Below, in pieces: positions 34,186-43,754 of a stretch of DNA of 64,000 nt. Positions within the stretch are counted from its first letter, which is position 1. Every line of letters begins with the position of its first letter. This stretch comes from Alteromonas_E sp965248545 (GTDB lineage: Bacteria > Pseudomonadota > Gammaproteobacteria > Enterobacterales > Alteromonadaceae), in assembly GCA_965248545.1 (NCBI GenBank), contig OZ252110.1, forward strand, positions 992,001 to 1,056,000. The letters run 5' to 3'. A program made the position numbers and the translations under genes. Below the pieces are notes generated by a model. That model did no database searches, had not been told where the DNA came from, and saw only the letters and a program-made list of their open reading frames with translations.

Positions 34186-37100
34186 ATGAACAAGCCCATT
34201 TACATCATTTGTATAGCGGTACTCAGTCTTTTCGGTTGTGGTGGCAGCGAGGAGAATGCGTCTGCGCCAAACTTGACGCCGCTAAATCAGAGTCCTCCTT
34301 CAGGCAGTGCCAGTGCGACTAACTCAACTGGGCAGATAGTATCTCCAACGGGACAATCCACCTTTGCTTCCAATCCCTTTTTTATTGTGCGAGTGCAAAA
34401 TGACAATGGCATCGCTTCAATCAACTTACGCTTCAGCCAAGACGGTTCCGTGTATACCTTGTGTGACTCACGTGAACGCTGCGGCGACACGGTATTTGAA
34501 ACGACCGTGTCCAATGTCAACCCCGGCGATTACGGTGCTCAATCAGGTAGTGTTTCTGTGGATGTCATTGTCACAGATACGGCGCAACAAACAGACGTAG
34601 TCGACTCATGGCAGTTCGACTGGCTGCCACCAACGATCAATGATATTTCTGCGAGCCGTGATGCTGCGGGCACAAGCATAACCGTGTCGTGGACAGAAAA
34701 CCCGGCTTTATTGCGGTATAACGTTTATGTAGCCGCACAGTCGGGCGTCAATCAACAAACCTACTTGAACCTACCCGAGGGACAGGCACTACTAGCGGTT
34801 AGTGAATCTCCTCAAGTCTTTACAGCATTATCCGCGACCACAAATTACTACGTTTTAGTTACCGGTGTTGACGGGAGCGGTGAAAGCACAGCGGAACCTG
34901 AAGTGGTGGTAACTGCGCTGGGCACTGCGCCGAACCGGCCGCCTATTGCCAATGACGATATTGCCAGCGTCAACGAAGACGACACAATTGAAGTTGATGC
35001 CCTCGTCAACGACACTGACCCCGATGGCGATACCCTTTCCCTCGTCAGTGTTAATGCGACTGTCGGAAATGCATCAATACAAAATGACTTAATTGTATTC
35101 GCACCACCGCCCAACTTTAACGGCAATACCGTTTTAGACTACAGCATTAGTGACGGCAATGGCGGAATGGCCAATGCTCAAATAACCGTATCGGTGATTC
35201 CAGTTAATGACCCTCCCGTCGCCGTAGATGATACGATCAGCGTTGACGAAGATGAATCTGTGCAAATTGATGCCTTACTTAACGATAGTGATGTAGACGG
35301 GGATCCCCTGTCGCTTGTCAACGTAAATACACCTCTAGGTAACGCAGCGATCCAAGGCGACTTTATCGAATTTGAACCACCGCCAAACTTCAATGGTAGT
35401 GTCACCCTCGATTACGAAATCAGCGACGGCAATGGTGCCAATGATAGTGCGCAAATTACCGTCACTGTACTACCCGTTAATGATCCTCCCGTCGCCAATG
35501 ACGACTTTGCACAAACACCACAAACAACTTCAATCAATATCGATGTACTAAATAACGATACAGACGTTGATGGTGATGTATTGACTGTGATCTCAACCTC
35601 AGGAGGACAAGGCGCCGTTGTAATTGAATCAGACAACACCCTCACATATACGCCAGGACAAGCCCCTGTCGGAATCGATACCTTTGACTACACGATCAGT
35701 GACCCTAGCGGAGAGACATCCACGGCAACTGTAAGTGTAGATGTTGGGCTGGTTTCGCGCGCACCAATAGCCAATAACGACGACTACACATCTCTGATTG
35801 ATCAGTTACTTACTGTAACGGCGGCTCAAGGGCTTATGGTCAATGACTCCGACCCAGATGGAGACACCATTTCAATTGTGACCGCGCCTGTCGTTGCCCC
35901 TTTGTTTGGAACGCTATCACTTGCCGCGGATGGCAGTTTTACCTATCAACCCAATAGTGGTTTTGTTGGTTTGGATGAGTTTGTTTATCAGCTACAAGCA
36001 GATAATGGTCAGGTACAAAACGCACTGGTTTCGCTGGAAATACAAGCCATCCCAGAACCACTTCAAGGCGATTCAAATAGCATCACCGGAGACTTTTCAT
36101 ACTTTGGTTTAGGCGAGACATCCCAAGGCAGTGGGATTGGAACCGGTCTGTATAGGATAGGAGAATGCTTACAGGGTCCTGATACAATTTGTACCATGCG
36201 GGGCGAATACACTGAACGCCAGAGTAGTGGTAACGCGCCTGGACAGACCGGGCGATACGCTTTTATCCAATCCTACGGTGGTACAGGTAGCTCACCTGTG
36301 ATTGCTCAGTCTGTTTCAGCTGGGAGCAATTTCCTCACCTTCACGGATATTGGTGATGCGGTGTTTGAACTATACCTTTTTCCAGATTCTGGCGGCGTTC
36401 TTGCTTCCAAATTCCCTGATGAACCCTTTGAGGATTCAATTGGATTCGGGGCATTCATCAGCACAACCGCATTTTGTAGCGGCCTACCTCAAGGGGTACC
36501 GTGCTCGATAGGAGAAATAGGTTTGTTCCCGGGGTCAGATATTTTAGCGCCATTGGACCGGCTCGAATTTGAACAACGTGGCGAAGCACTGGTGAAATCC
36601 GACAATGCAGCACCGCAAGCGACGGATGAAAGCTACAGTACTGCGCTCAATACACCTCTCACTGTCAGTGCGCCCGGCTTACTGCAAAACGCAACTGACC
36701 CCGACATTGCGATGCGTGGTGATAGTTTGCAAGTCATTCGACAGTTCTTTCCAGGGATAGGGCCACTCGCTGCCTTGGCATATGATGAATATCGACAATA
36801 TGTCTATACAACAGGCTTTTTCAGTAGCTCGGTGATCGTCAACAATCGTTTGGGTAGCCAAATCACCAGTTTTCAGTCACTTGGTGAACCAACGGGTAGT
36901 GTCGACATGGAGATCACCCCAGAAGCGATGCAACTTGCGGGGAATCCGATCCCACAAGGTAGCCTTTTGTTTATCAATGGCGAGACTGGCCCCGCGGAAA
37001 TATACGCAATCAACCCTGATACGGGTGTTTTACTGGGTCAACTCAATACAGCAGTTGGTGACAATGACGTTATTGGCGGGGCATACAACCCACAAACACA

Positions 37101-37644
37101 GACTTTGTTCTTGTTACAGCAAACTCAATCCGGTACAGGTGACCCAATCATTTCTGAAGTTGATCCACTGAGCGGCGCAATATTGACACAAATAGTTGCG
37201 CCATTTACGGCTCTCGATTTCGATGTAGCAGACGGCGACTTGGATGTTAATAATATCACTGGTTCTTTGTATGTACTCGGCAGCGACGAAGCCAGTTTGA
37301 TGGAGTTAAACCAAGATGGTAGCTTGGTCAGATTGCTGAATATTCCCAGTAATATTGTTCAACCTTCTGGTCTCGCCATCAATCAAAACGGTGACCGCAT
37401 ATGGATATCAGCAGATAACGGTGATGCCTACGAATTAAAATTCGCAAATGATGGCAGCTTACCCGAACTTCAAACTGAAATAGTGGTGACAACTGAAAAC
37501 GGCACTTTGATCGTCGAACGTGATGGTTCTTTTGTGTATACACCTGAACAAGGATTCGTTGGCGATGATATCTTTACCTATCAAGTCGTTGATAAAAAAG
37601 GCAAAGTAAGTTTGGCGAATGTTCGAATCAGCGTGACGAATTAA
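34186..37644 (+). CDS. Giant modular lipoprotein with Ig, fibronectin-like and tandem cadherin-like repeats
   Basis: The 1152-residue protein starts with a lipoprotein signal (LSLFGCGG, lipidated cysteine near 18). An Ig-like region (about 45-140) with a cysteine pair and a fibronectin-type segment (about 148-245) follow. Four cadherin-like/tandem-95 repeats start near 250, 340, 431 and 526, marked by ANDD or VNDPPVA and FNGxxxxDYxISDGNG. Residues about 627-810 form an unrecognised domain with two close cysteine pairs. A fifth tandem-95 repeat begins near 813 and is interrupted by a propeller-like insert of about 250 residues before finishing at 1100-1152. It is third in the operon, so probably a large surface or periplasmic binding protein. 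Confidence 0.8.
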   Translation: MNKPIYIICIAVLSLFGCGGSEENASAPNLTPLNQSPPSGSASATNSTGQIVSPTGQSTFASNPFFIVRVQNDNGIASINLRFSQDGSVYTLCDSRERCGDTVFETTVSNVNPGDYGAQSGSVSVDVIVTDTAQQTDVVDSWQFDWLPPTINDISASRDAAGTSITVSWTENPALLRYNVYVAAQSGVNQQTYLNLPEGQALLAVSESPQVFTALSATTNYYVLVTGVDGSGESTAEPEVVVTALGTAPNRPPIANDDIASVNEDDTIEVDALVNDTDPDGDTLSLVSVNATVGNASIQNDLIVFAPPPNFNGNTVLDYSISDGNGGMANAQITVSVIPVNDPPVAVDDTISVDEDESVQIDALLNDSDVDGDPLSLVNVNTPLGNAAIQGDFIEFEPPPNFNGSVTLDYEISDGNGANDSAQITVTVLPVNDPPVANDDFAQTPQTTSINIDVLNNDTDVDGDVLTVISTSGGQGAVVIESDNTLTYTPGQAPVGIDTFDYTISDPSGETSTATVSVDVGLVSRAPIANNDDYTSLIDQLLTVTAAQGLMVNDSDPDGDTISIVTAPVVAPLFGTLSLAADGSFTYQPNSGFVGLDEFVYQLQADNGQVQNALVSLEIQAIPEPLQGDSNSITGDFSYFGLGETSQGSGIGTGLYRIGECLQGPDTICTMRGEYTERQSSGNAPGQTGRYAFIQSYGGTGSSPVIAQSVSAGSNFLTFTDIGDAVFELYLFPDSGGVLASKFPDEPFEDSIGFGAFISTTAFCSGLPQGVPCSIGEIGLFPGSDILAPLDRLEFEQRGEALVKSDNAAPQATDESYSTALNTPLTVSAPGLLQNATDPDIAMRGDSLQVIRQFFPGIGPLAALAYDEYRQYVYTTGFFSSSVIVNNRLGSQITSFQSLGEPTGSVDMEITPEAMQLAGNPIPQGSLLFINGETGPAEIYAINPDTGVLLGQLNTAVGDNDVIGGAYNPQTQTLFLLQQTQSGTGDPIISEVDPLSGAILTQIVAPFTALDFDVADGDLDVNNITGSLYVLGSDEASLMELNQDGSLVRLLNIPSNIVQPSGLAINQNGDRIWISADNGDAYELKFANDGSLPELQTEIVVTTENGTLIVERDGSFVYTPEQGFVGDDIFTYQVVDKKGKVSLANVRISVTN

Positions 37645-37669
37645 CTAAAGGGAAAAGCGTTGCTGAAGT

Positions 37670-39901
37670 ATGAATAGCAAATCACAATGGCTATGGCGCC
37701 CCCCCGGCTATGCTCGTGTAGGTTTTGGTGGATGGAATATCGCGGTAGCCTCGGTAATGTTGCTTGCCGCTCTTTTTTTGCAATTTTTGCTCCCGAACCA
37801 GACTCTCAATCGACTTGATGGTATCGCCTATGATGCAAAACTCAATCTAGCACCTCCTATTCCGGAAGCCCTTGCCAATATCCAAATTGTTGATATTGAC
37901 GAACGCTCACTATTGGAGATTGAGCGCATGCCATGGCGTCGTTCATTGTACGCGGATTTGACCAATCAACTAAATGACTTGGGGGCGTTGGTGATAGTTT
38001 TCGACGTGCTGTTTGCGGAACCGCAACCGAATCCAGCGAAAGCTGTATTGGATCACATGCGTCAGCAAGGTAGATCGCACGAAAATACGGATGAAGCAGC
38101 GACACTGTCCCGATTCAATTACGACCAAATATTTGCAGACAGTATCAGCCAAACCGAAGTTGTTCTGGGTACCCTATTGCATCAACAAGCGCCAATAAGC
38201 AAAGGTGTTTTACGCTCAGACAGCGTTACTCAGTCAGATTCCAGCCTAAAAGACAGTATCAAGCGCTATACCGGATACGCCGGCCTGACAAAAACAATTG
38301 CAGAACCCAGTGCCGGGCAAGGCTTTATGAATTCAGTGGAGGACGATGATGGCTTTGTTAGGCGAGCGGGACTTTTAGCCAAGGTCGGCAATATTTACTA
38401 CCCCTCCTTAGCGGCTGAGGCCTTTAGGGTATACAGCCTCGCGGACGTACTTGAACCCGTTTGGCAATCACAGGGAGGGCAGCGATTTCTGGCCGGCGTT
38501 AAAATAGGCTCGCAAATCGTACCAACCGACAATCAAGGACGCGTACTGATCCCATTTAAAGGCCCAGCAAAAACTTACCCGTATACCTCTGCTGCCGATG
38601 TACTCAACGGCCGAGCAGACCGCGCGCAATTCGCCGAATCGATTGTCTTCGTTGGCACATCTGCCTCTGGCCTCGCTGATTTAAGGGTTACGCCAGTTAC
38701 GGTCAATTTCCCAGGCGTTGAAATCCACGCTACTGTATTTGAAGCCTTGTTTGCGCCAGAGCGGTTAATTTACAGGCCAGACTGGTGGCAAGGCGCATTG
38801 GCCCTGCAACTGATTGTGATCACTGTTGTCATTCTGCTCAGTTTCCCGATTTTAGGTCCTACTCTGATGAGTTTGATGACGCTGGTTATGGTTTGTATCA
38901 CTGTCGGTATAAACCTCTCGCTGTGGCACTATCAATCGATCGATATTCCGGTAGTCGCAGCGTTGGTATTAACCATCTCAATGTCTGGCTTTTTCATCAC
39001 GTCAGGCTTTTTTTCAGAATCACGTCGCCGTCGGCAAGTGAAGGCGATATTCGATCAATACGTCCCACCGGCGCATATAGAGGAATTACTCGATGATTCT
39101 GAAGTACATACGCTTGAAGGCGAAAAGAAAGAGTTGTCGGTGATGTTCAGTGATATTCGCAGTTTCACCAGCATTTCAGAGTCCATGCAAGCACATGAAC
39201 TCAAGCAGTGGCTAAATCAATTCTTTTCTCCAATCACAAAGGTCATCTTTGAGCACGATGGCACGATCGATAAGTACGTGGGAGACATGGTGATGGCATT
39301 CTGGGGGGCACCACTAGAGGATCCACAACACGCGAATAAATCGATTACAGCTGCGTTTGCAATGCTGGCAGCTATCGAGGTACTGAACGAGACATACCGA
39401 GCAAAACAGCTACCGATAGCCAATATTGGGATTGGTATTAATACTGGCGAAATGAATGTTGGCGACATGGGGTCTGACTATCGCCGCGCCTATACAGTGA
39501 TAGGTGATGCCGTTAATTTGGGTTCTCGATTAGAAGGCCTCACCAAATTTTACGGAGTGAGTATTTTGGTCAGTGAATTTACCCAAGCGCAAACTACTGA
39601 TTATGATTATCTATTGGTCGACAAGGTGAAAGTTAAAGGGAAACAAAAGCCTGTCACTATCTATACCCCTTTGCCTCGTGGCTTAGACGAAGAACAGCAG
39701 ACTCGACAAATGCTGCATGCAGACGCAATGTCACACTATTTTGACAAGGATTTCGAGAGTGCCGCCGCGCTATTTGAGCAATTGAAATCGAGCCATTTCT
39801 ACACCGCATTAGTTACGCTGTTTCTAGAGCGTTCACACTACTGGTTGGCCAATCCTCCCGATGCCAACTGGGATGGAAGTTTTACGCATACAACCAAATA
39901 G
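37670..39901 (+). CDS. CHASE2-domain class III adenylate cyclase
   Basis: This 743-residue protein has TM1 (about 24-44), an extracytoplasmic CHASE2 domain (about 50-365, with IVDIDERSLLEIERMPWRRS and FDVLFAEPQ) and three TM helices (about 370-450). A cytoplasmic class III cyclase follows (about 487-660). Metal aspartates are D495 (FSDIRSFT) and D539 (YVGDMVMAF); purine-specifying K535 and T609 point to ATP rather than GTP; N616 and R620 (DAVNLGSRLE) complete the site. It should make cAMP in response to a periplasmic signal. It is last in the operon with the Slam-like, FecR-like and giant lipoprotein genes, and CHASE2 presumably receives their signal. Confidence 0.92.
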   Translation: MNSKSQWLWRPPGYARVGFGGWNIAVASVMLLAALFLQFLLPNQTLNRLDGIAYDAKLNLAPPIPEALANIQIVDIDERSLLEIERMPWRRSLYADLTNQLNDLGALVIVFDVLFAEPQPNPAKAVLDHMRQQGRSHENTDEAATLSRFNYDQIFADSISQTEVVLGTLLHQQAPISKGVLRSDSVTQSDSSLKDSIKRYTGYAGLTKTIAEPSAGQGFMNSVEDDDGFVRRAGLLAKVGNIYYPSLAAEAFRVYSLADVLEPVWQSQGGQRFLAGVKIGSQIVPTDNQGRVLIPFKGPAKTYPYTSAADVLNGRADRAQFAESIVFVGTSASGLADLRVTPVTVNFPGVEIHATVFEALFAPERLIYRPDWWQGALALQLIVITVVILLSFPILGPTLMSLMTLVMVCITVGINLSLWHYQSIDIPVVAALVLTISMSGFFITSGFFSESRRRRQVKAIFDQYVPPAHIEELLDDSEVHTLEGEKKELSVMFSDIRSFTSISESMQAHELKQWLNQFFSPITKVIFEHDGTIDKYVGDMVMAFWGAPLEDPQHANKSITAAFAMLAAIEVLNETYRAKQLPIANIGIGINTGEMNVGDMGSDYRRAYTVIGDAVNLGSRLEGLTKFYGVSILVSEFTQAQTTDYDYLLVDKVKVKGKQKPVTIYTPLPRGLDEEQQTRQMLHADAMSHYFDKDFESAAALFEQLKSSHFYTALVTLFLERSHYWLANPPDANWDGSFTHTTK

Positions 39902-39907
39902 AAGCGT

Positions 39908-41497
39908 TCAGCCAAAGCCTGGAATCTGCGAGAGCGGAAGGTCATCGATTTGTTCGGGTTTTAAAAACCGTTTTGCGTATTCAAGGTGTACTTTTTGCTT
40001 GACGAACACTTCAAATAAATCGGGGTCAATATGATCACCAAGGCGCATTCGACCCATTATCGTCAAACATTCACTAAGCTTCTTGGCATCCTTGTAAGGG
40101 CGGTCCGCTGCCGTCAAAGCCTCAAATATGTCAGCAATAGCCATAATCCGCGCAGGAATAGACATCTGGTCTCGGGTTAGGCCCTTGGGATAACCTGTGC
40201 CGTCCATCTTTTCATGATGGCCTCCAGCAAACTCGGGGACTCGACGTAAGTGTTTTGGAAACGGCAGTGACTCAAGCATTTCGACGGTAATATCCATGTG
40301 TCGATTGATAATATCGCGTTCCTCCTTGTTCAGGGTTCCGCGCGCAGTGCGCAGGTTGTACACTTCGTCGTCGGTGAGTAATGGTACTTGTTCGCCGTTG
40401 ATATTAACCAAACGCGATGCGCCGATGTCAGCTAACCTTTGTTGATCTGCCTCTGACATGAATTCTCCGCCGGTATTGGCATTGCGAACAAAACTCAAAT
40501 CCTCTTCTAATTGATGTAAAGCAGCATCGAGTTCAGTTTGAATTGCTTGTTGTTCAAGTCGCTCTTCGCTGGCAAGCAAACGGCGGCTATACGCTAGTTC
40601 AAGGTCGCGTTTGGCTACTTCAAAGCGCGCCTCGACCAACTGAGTGCGGTCAAAAATCGTCTCCAACTTTTTCGATTTATCCATGATGTATTCGGGTGTC
40701 GCAACCTTGCCACAATCATGGATCCAACCGGCCAGATTGAGTTCATGTCGATCCGCATCAGTCATTGTAAAACCTGCCATTGGACCCTCGTCATGTCGAT
40801 GAACAGCTTCCGCAATCATCATGGTTAATTCAGGTACACGCCGACAATGACCACCGGTATAAGGAGATTTCTCATCAATTGCCTTTGCGATGAGTTGTGT
40901 AAACGACTGGAATAATTCTTCCATACTGTCGATGAGTTGCCGGTTCGTCAGTGCGACAGAAGCCAATGAGGCCAGTGCTAATATGGTCCTTTCCGTCGTA
41001 GCCGAAAACGCAATAATTTCATGCTCGTCTCGAGCGTTGACCAGTTGCAAAACACCATTTATATCCCCCTCATGATTAATCATCGGGATGGTCAAAACAG
41101 ATTGCGTTCGGTAATTGTTCTTCATATCAAGCTTCCTGGCTTGCTCGGTGTCAAACTCCTCAACTTGATAGATATCATCAATGTTGATCACTCGATTGCT
41201 ATCTGCCGCTACCGCGACGATGGCCTGAGTATTTACGTGGCCATCGATATAGATAGGGATCGGATCAAATTGAATCGGATTACCAGATGAGCCGCCCCAA
41301 TGAAACCCCAAAGTATCATTAAACAACGTATCGAATACCAGTTGGTGCTCTTCGTTGACAGAATAAATAGTGCCACCATCAGCATTAGAAAGTGTCTTAG
41401 CGGCTAATAAAATACGTTCCAACAAAGACGCGGTATCTTTTTCACTGGACAACGCTATGCTGACCTTGAGCATTTCATCTAATACATCGACATTCAC
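39908..41497 (-). CDS. GAF-HD-GYP cyclic-di-GMP phosphodiesterase-like protein
   Basis: The GTG at 41497 is preferred (529 residues), because GGAGG lies 6 bases upstream; the frame is open to 41563. A GAF domain (about 15-185) is followed by an HD-GYP domain with GWIHDCGKVATPEYIM (His260, Asp261) and HHEKMDGTGYPKGLTRDQMS (427-446). Between these motifs lies an inserted segment of about 110 residues (280-388), largely coiled coil plus a short strand region (VNINGEQVPLL), not in the compact domain. It would hydrolyse cyclic di-GMP. It converges on the cyclase gene with 6 bases between stops, and follows the hybrid kinase gene on the same strand. Confidence 0.88.
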   Translation of the reverse strand: MNVDVLDEMLKVSIALSSEKDTASLLERILLAAKTLSNADGGTIYSVNEEHQLVFDTLFNDTLGFHWGGSSGNPIQFDPIPIYIDGHVNTQAIVAVAADSNRVINIDDIYQVEEFDTEQARKLDMKNNYRTQSVLTIPMINHEGDINGVLQLVNARDEHEIIAFSATTERTILALASLASVALTNRQLIDSMEELFQSFTQLIAKAIDEKSPYTGGHCRRVPELTMMIAEAVHRHDEGPMAGFTMTDADRHELNLAGWIHDCGKVATPEYIMDKSKKLETIFDRTQLVEARFEVAKRDLELAYSRRLLASEERLEQQAIQTELDAALHQLEEDLSFVRNANTGGEFMSEADQQRLADIGASRLVNINGEQVPLLTDDEVYNLRTARGTLNKEERDIINRHMDITVEMLESLPFPKHLRRVPEFAGGHHEKMDGTGYPKGLTRDQMSIPARIMAIADIFEALTAADRPYKDAKKLSECLTIMGRMRLGDHIDPDLFEVFVKQKVHLEYAKRFLKPEQIDDLPLSQIPGFG

Positions 41498-41660
41498 CAG
41501 AAGCCTCCGATTCAAATTTAGATCCAAGACACCGCAACAGACTGAATCGTGTAGATTAATCACAACAAGGATAGGACATTTTTAGAAAATGTTAGAGACT
41601 AATCGCGGGCTAATGAAGTTTCTGGTCATTTCTCCGTGTAGCCCAACGTCCCGGGTAGGG

Positions 41661-43664
41661 TTAGTCCGAGACTGTCAAAGCCGCCAGTGTTGTGTAGAGC
41701 AAGTTCATGTCAATTGGCTTTCCAATGTGGGAGACAAAACCTTGTTGTAAATAACTCGCCACATCATCCGGCATTACGTTGGCCGTGAGCGCCACGACTG
41801 GAATGTCCGGTTTGATATCTCGAATGAGGCGGTTAGCCTCTTGACCGTCCATCACTGGCATTTGAATATCCATCAATATCATGTCGTATTGGGCTTTGGC
41901 AACGGCATCAACGGCAAGCTGGCCATTACCGACAAATTCAAGCGTCGCATTGGTTGGTTCCAACATAGACTCGATGACCATCTGATTGATTTCGTTGTCT
42001 TCAGCCACCAGCAGTCGACGGCCATGAAGATCCGGGGCAGATACTGTCTCTTGTTGCTGTTCGGAGTCAACTTGTGATGCTGGTTCTAGCGGCAGAATCA
42101 CAGAAATATGTGTACCTTGGTTTTCGGTACTGTCTATCTCAATTGAACCGTTCATCATTTCAATCAAGCTGATGGTAATCGACATCCCCAAGCCAGTACC
42201 ACCAAACTTTCGCGTGGTCGATGAATCTGCTTGGGTAAAGCGTTCAAAAATCTGTTGTCGCGCGGCCTCACTCATCCCTATGCCGGTATCAATGACTTCC
42301 AGTTTTATCGCCTGAAACTCTTCGAAACGCTCAATACTGAGTTTGATGGTCACTGCGCCGCGCTCGGTAAATTTAACCGCATTTGAGGCCAGATTAAGGA
42401 CAACTTGCCTTACTCTGACTAGGTCACCCAGCCAACTGGCCGAAAATGGCTCTTCAATTTCAACACTAAGACCAATTCCCTTGTCTTCAGCCAGCCTACT
42501 TAGATCTGATTTAACTGAATCAACGACATCAACGATATTGAAGGGAGCATGCTCCAGAGACAACATATTGGCCTCAATTTTCGAGTAATCCAAAATATCG
42601 TTAATAATGGTCAACAAGCTTTGCGCGGAATAAGAAGCTTTGGTCACCATGTGCTTGAGCCGATCCTCAACAATCTCTCGTTCTAGCACCTGCAGTGTGC
42701 CCAAGACAGCATTCATCGGGGTTCGGATTTCATGGCTCATATTGGCGACAAAGTCGCTCTTAGCTCTTGCCGCTGACTCAGCCTGTTCTTTTGCATCGCT
42801 TAGGGACTGACGCAATAAAATCGCATTGTCGATATCTTGAAACGTGCCAAATAGACGAGTGCATCGTCCATTTTGCATTTCGGCCTCGCCATGTGTTTCA
42901 ACCCATAACTCTCGACCATTGTGGGTGACGATGATGACTTCTTCGTGCCATGGCATCCCGTGTTTCATCGCCCGTTCGGCCACTTCCTTCATGCGCTCTT
43001 TGTGCTCACCGGGTTTAAAAAAATCGAACACTTGATGCGCTCCCATTTGATAGTCAAGCGGCATTTCGTGAATGTCTCGGGTTTGCTCGCTAAGCTCTAA
43101 ATGGGGTTTGTCCATTTCCCACTCCCACGTGCCAATATTGGCGGCGTATTCGAGCTGTTTTAGATGTTCTGCGCTTTTTTGTAGGTCTTTGGTTGCTTGT
43201 TCTCGGACGAACTCCGAACCTAACCACTGGGCGAATAATTCGATGTAATCGGTCTCATCAGCACTAAAGGGGTAACGCGGGGCCGCTGCCGAGAAATTCA
43301 CGGTTCCAATGGCTTTTTCGCCGTGAAAGATTGGGGCGCCTAAATAAGCCTCTAATTGAAAACCCGTATAACAAGGATGACTGGCGATTTCACTCTTACC
43401 TGCATGATGAAATCCAGTTGCCTGATTAGCAGCCAAGGTATGACAACAATAGGTTTCGCCAACCGGGAACGTCGTTCCGGGCTCAATCATGCCGTCAGGG
43501 CTAACCGCATACAAGACGGTATACACGTCGCCTTCTATTCGGCTGACTATACCAATCCCTAAGCCAAACAAATCTAGACCGAACTCCAGCAGTTTGGTCA
43601 CTTTCTGTTGATGCGACAATTGCTGATCTGAAACGATATTGTGAAACCGTCGTAATACGTTCAC
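41661..43664 (-). CDS. Hybrid histidine kinase: GAF, PAS, HisKA, HATPase, receiver
   Basis: The 667-residue soluble kinase starts at a GTG after GAGG. Domains in order: GAF (about 20-155; TYCCHTL, YLGAPIFHGEKAIGTVNFS), PAS (about 170-285; WEWEMDKPHLELSEQTRDIH), HisKA with H311 in FVANMSHEIRTPMNAVLGTL, HATPase (NLASNAVKFTERGAV, GLGMSITISLIEMM) and a C-terminal receiver with ILMDIQMPVMDG and VVALTANVMPD. No TM segment is seen, so it senses an intracellular cue. There is no cognate regulator next door; the adjacent HD-GYP gene may be functionally linked, which is inference. Confidence 0.92.
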   Translation of the reverse strand: MNVLRRFHNIVSDQQLSHQQKVTKLLEFGLDLFGLGIGIVSRIEGDVYTVLYAVSPDGMIEPGTTFPVGETYCCHTLAANQATGFHHAGKSEIASHPCYTGFQLEAYLGAPIFHGEKAIGTVNFSAAAPRYPFSADETDYIELFAQWLGSEFVREQATKDLQKSAEHLKQLEYAANIGTWEWEMDKPHLELSEQTRDIHEMPLDYQMGAHQVFDFFKPGEHKERMKEVAERAMKHGMPWHEEVIIVTHNGRELWVETHGEAEMQNGRCTRLFGTFQDIDNAILLRQSLSDAKEQAESAARAKSDFVANMSHEIRTPMNAVLGTLQVLEREIVEDRLKHMVTKASYSAQSLLTIINDILDYSKIEANMLSLEHAPFNIVDVVDSVKSDLSRLAEDKGIGLSVEIEEPFSASWLGDLVRVRQVVLNLASNAVKFTERGAVTIKLSIERFEEFQAIKLEVIDTGIGMSEAARQQIFERFTQADSSTTRKFGGTGLGMSITISLIEMMNGSIEIDSTENQGTHISVILPLEPASQVDSEQQQETVSAPDLHGRRLLVAEDNEINQMVIESMLEPTNATLEFVGNGQLAVDAVAKAQYDMILMDIQMPVMDGQEANRLIRDIKPDIPVVALTANVMPDDVASYLQQGFVSHIGKPIDMNLLYTTLAALTVSD

Positions 43665-43754
43665 GGATGAACCTCTTGGCGTTTACTGCCTACTAATTTA
43701 AGACTAAATACGTTCGATAGGCAAAATTTACCTCTACTGCAATATTGCGCTGGT

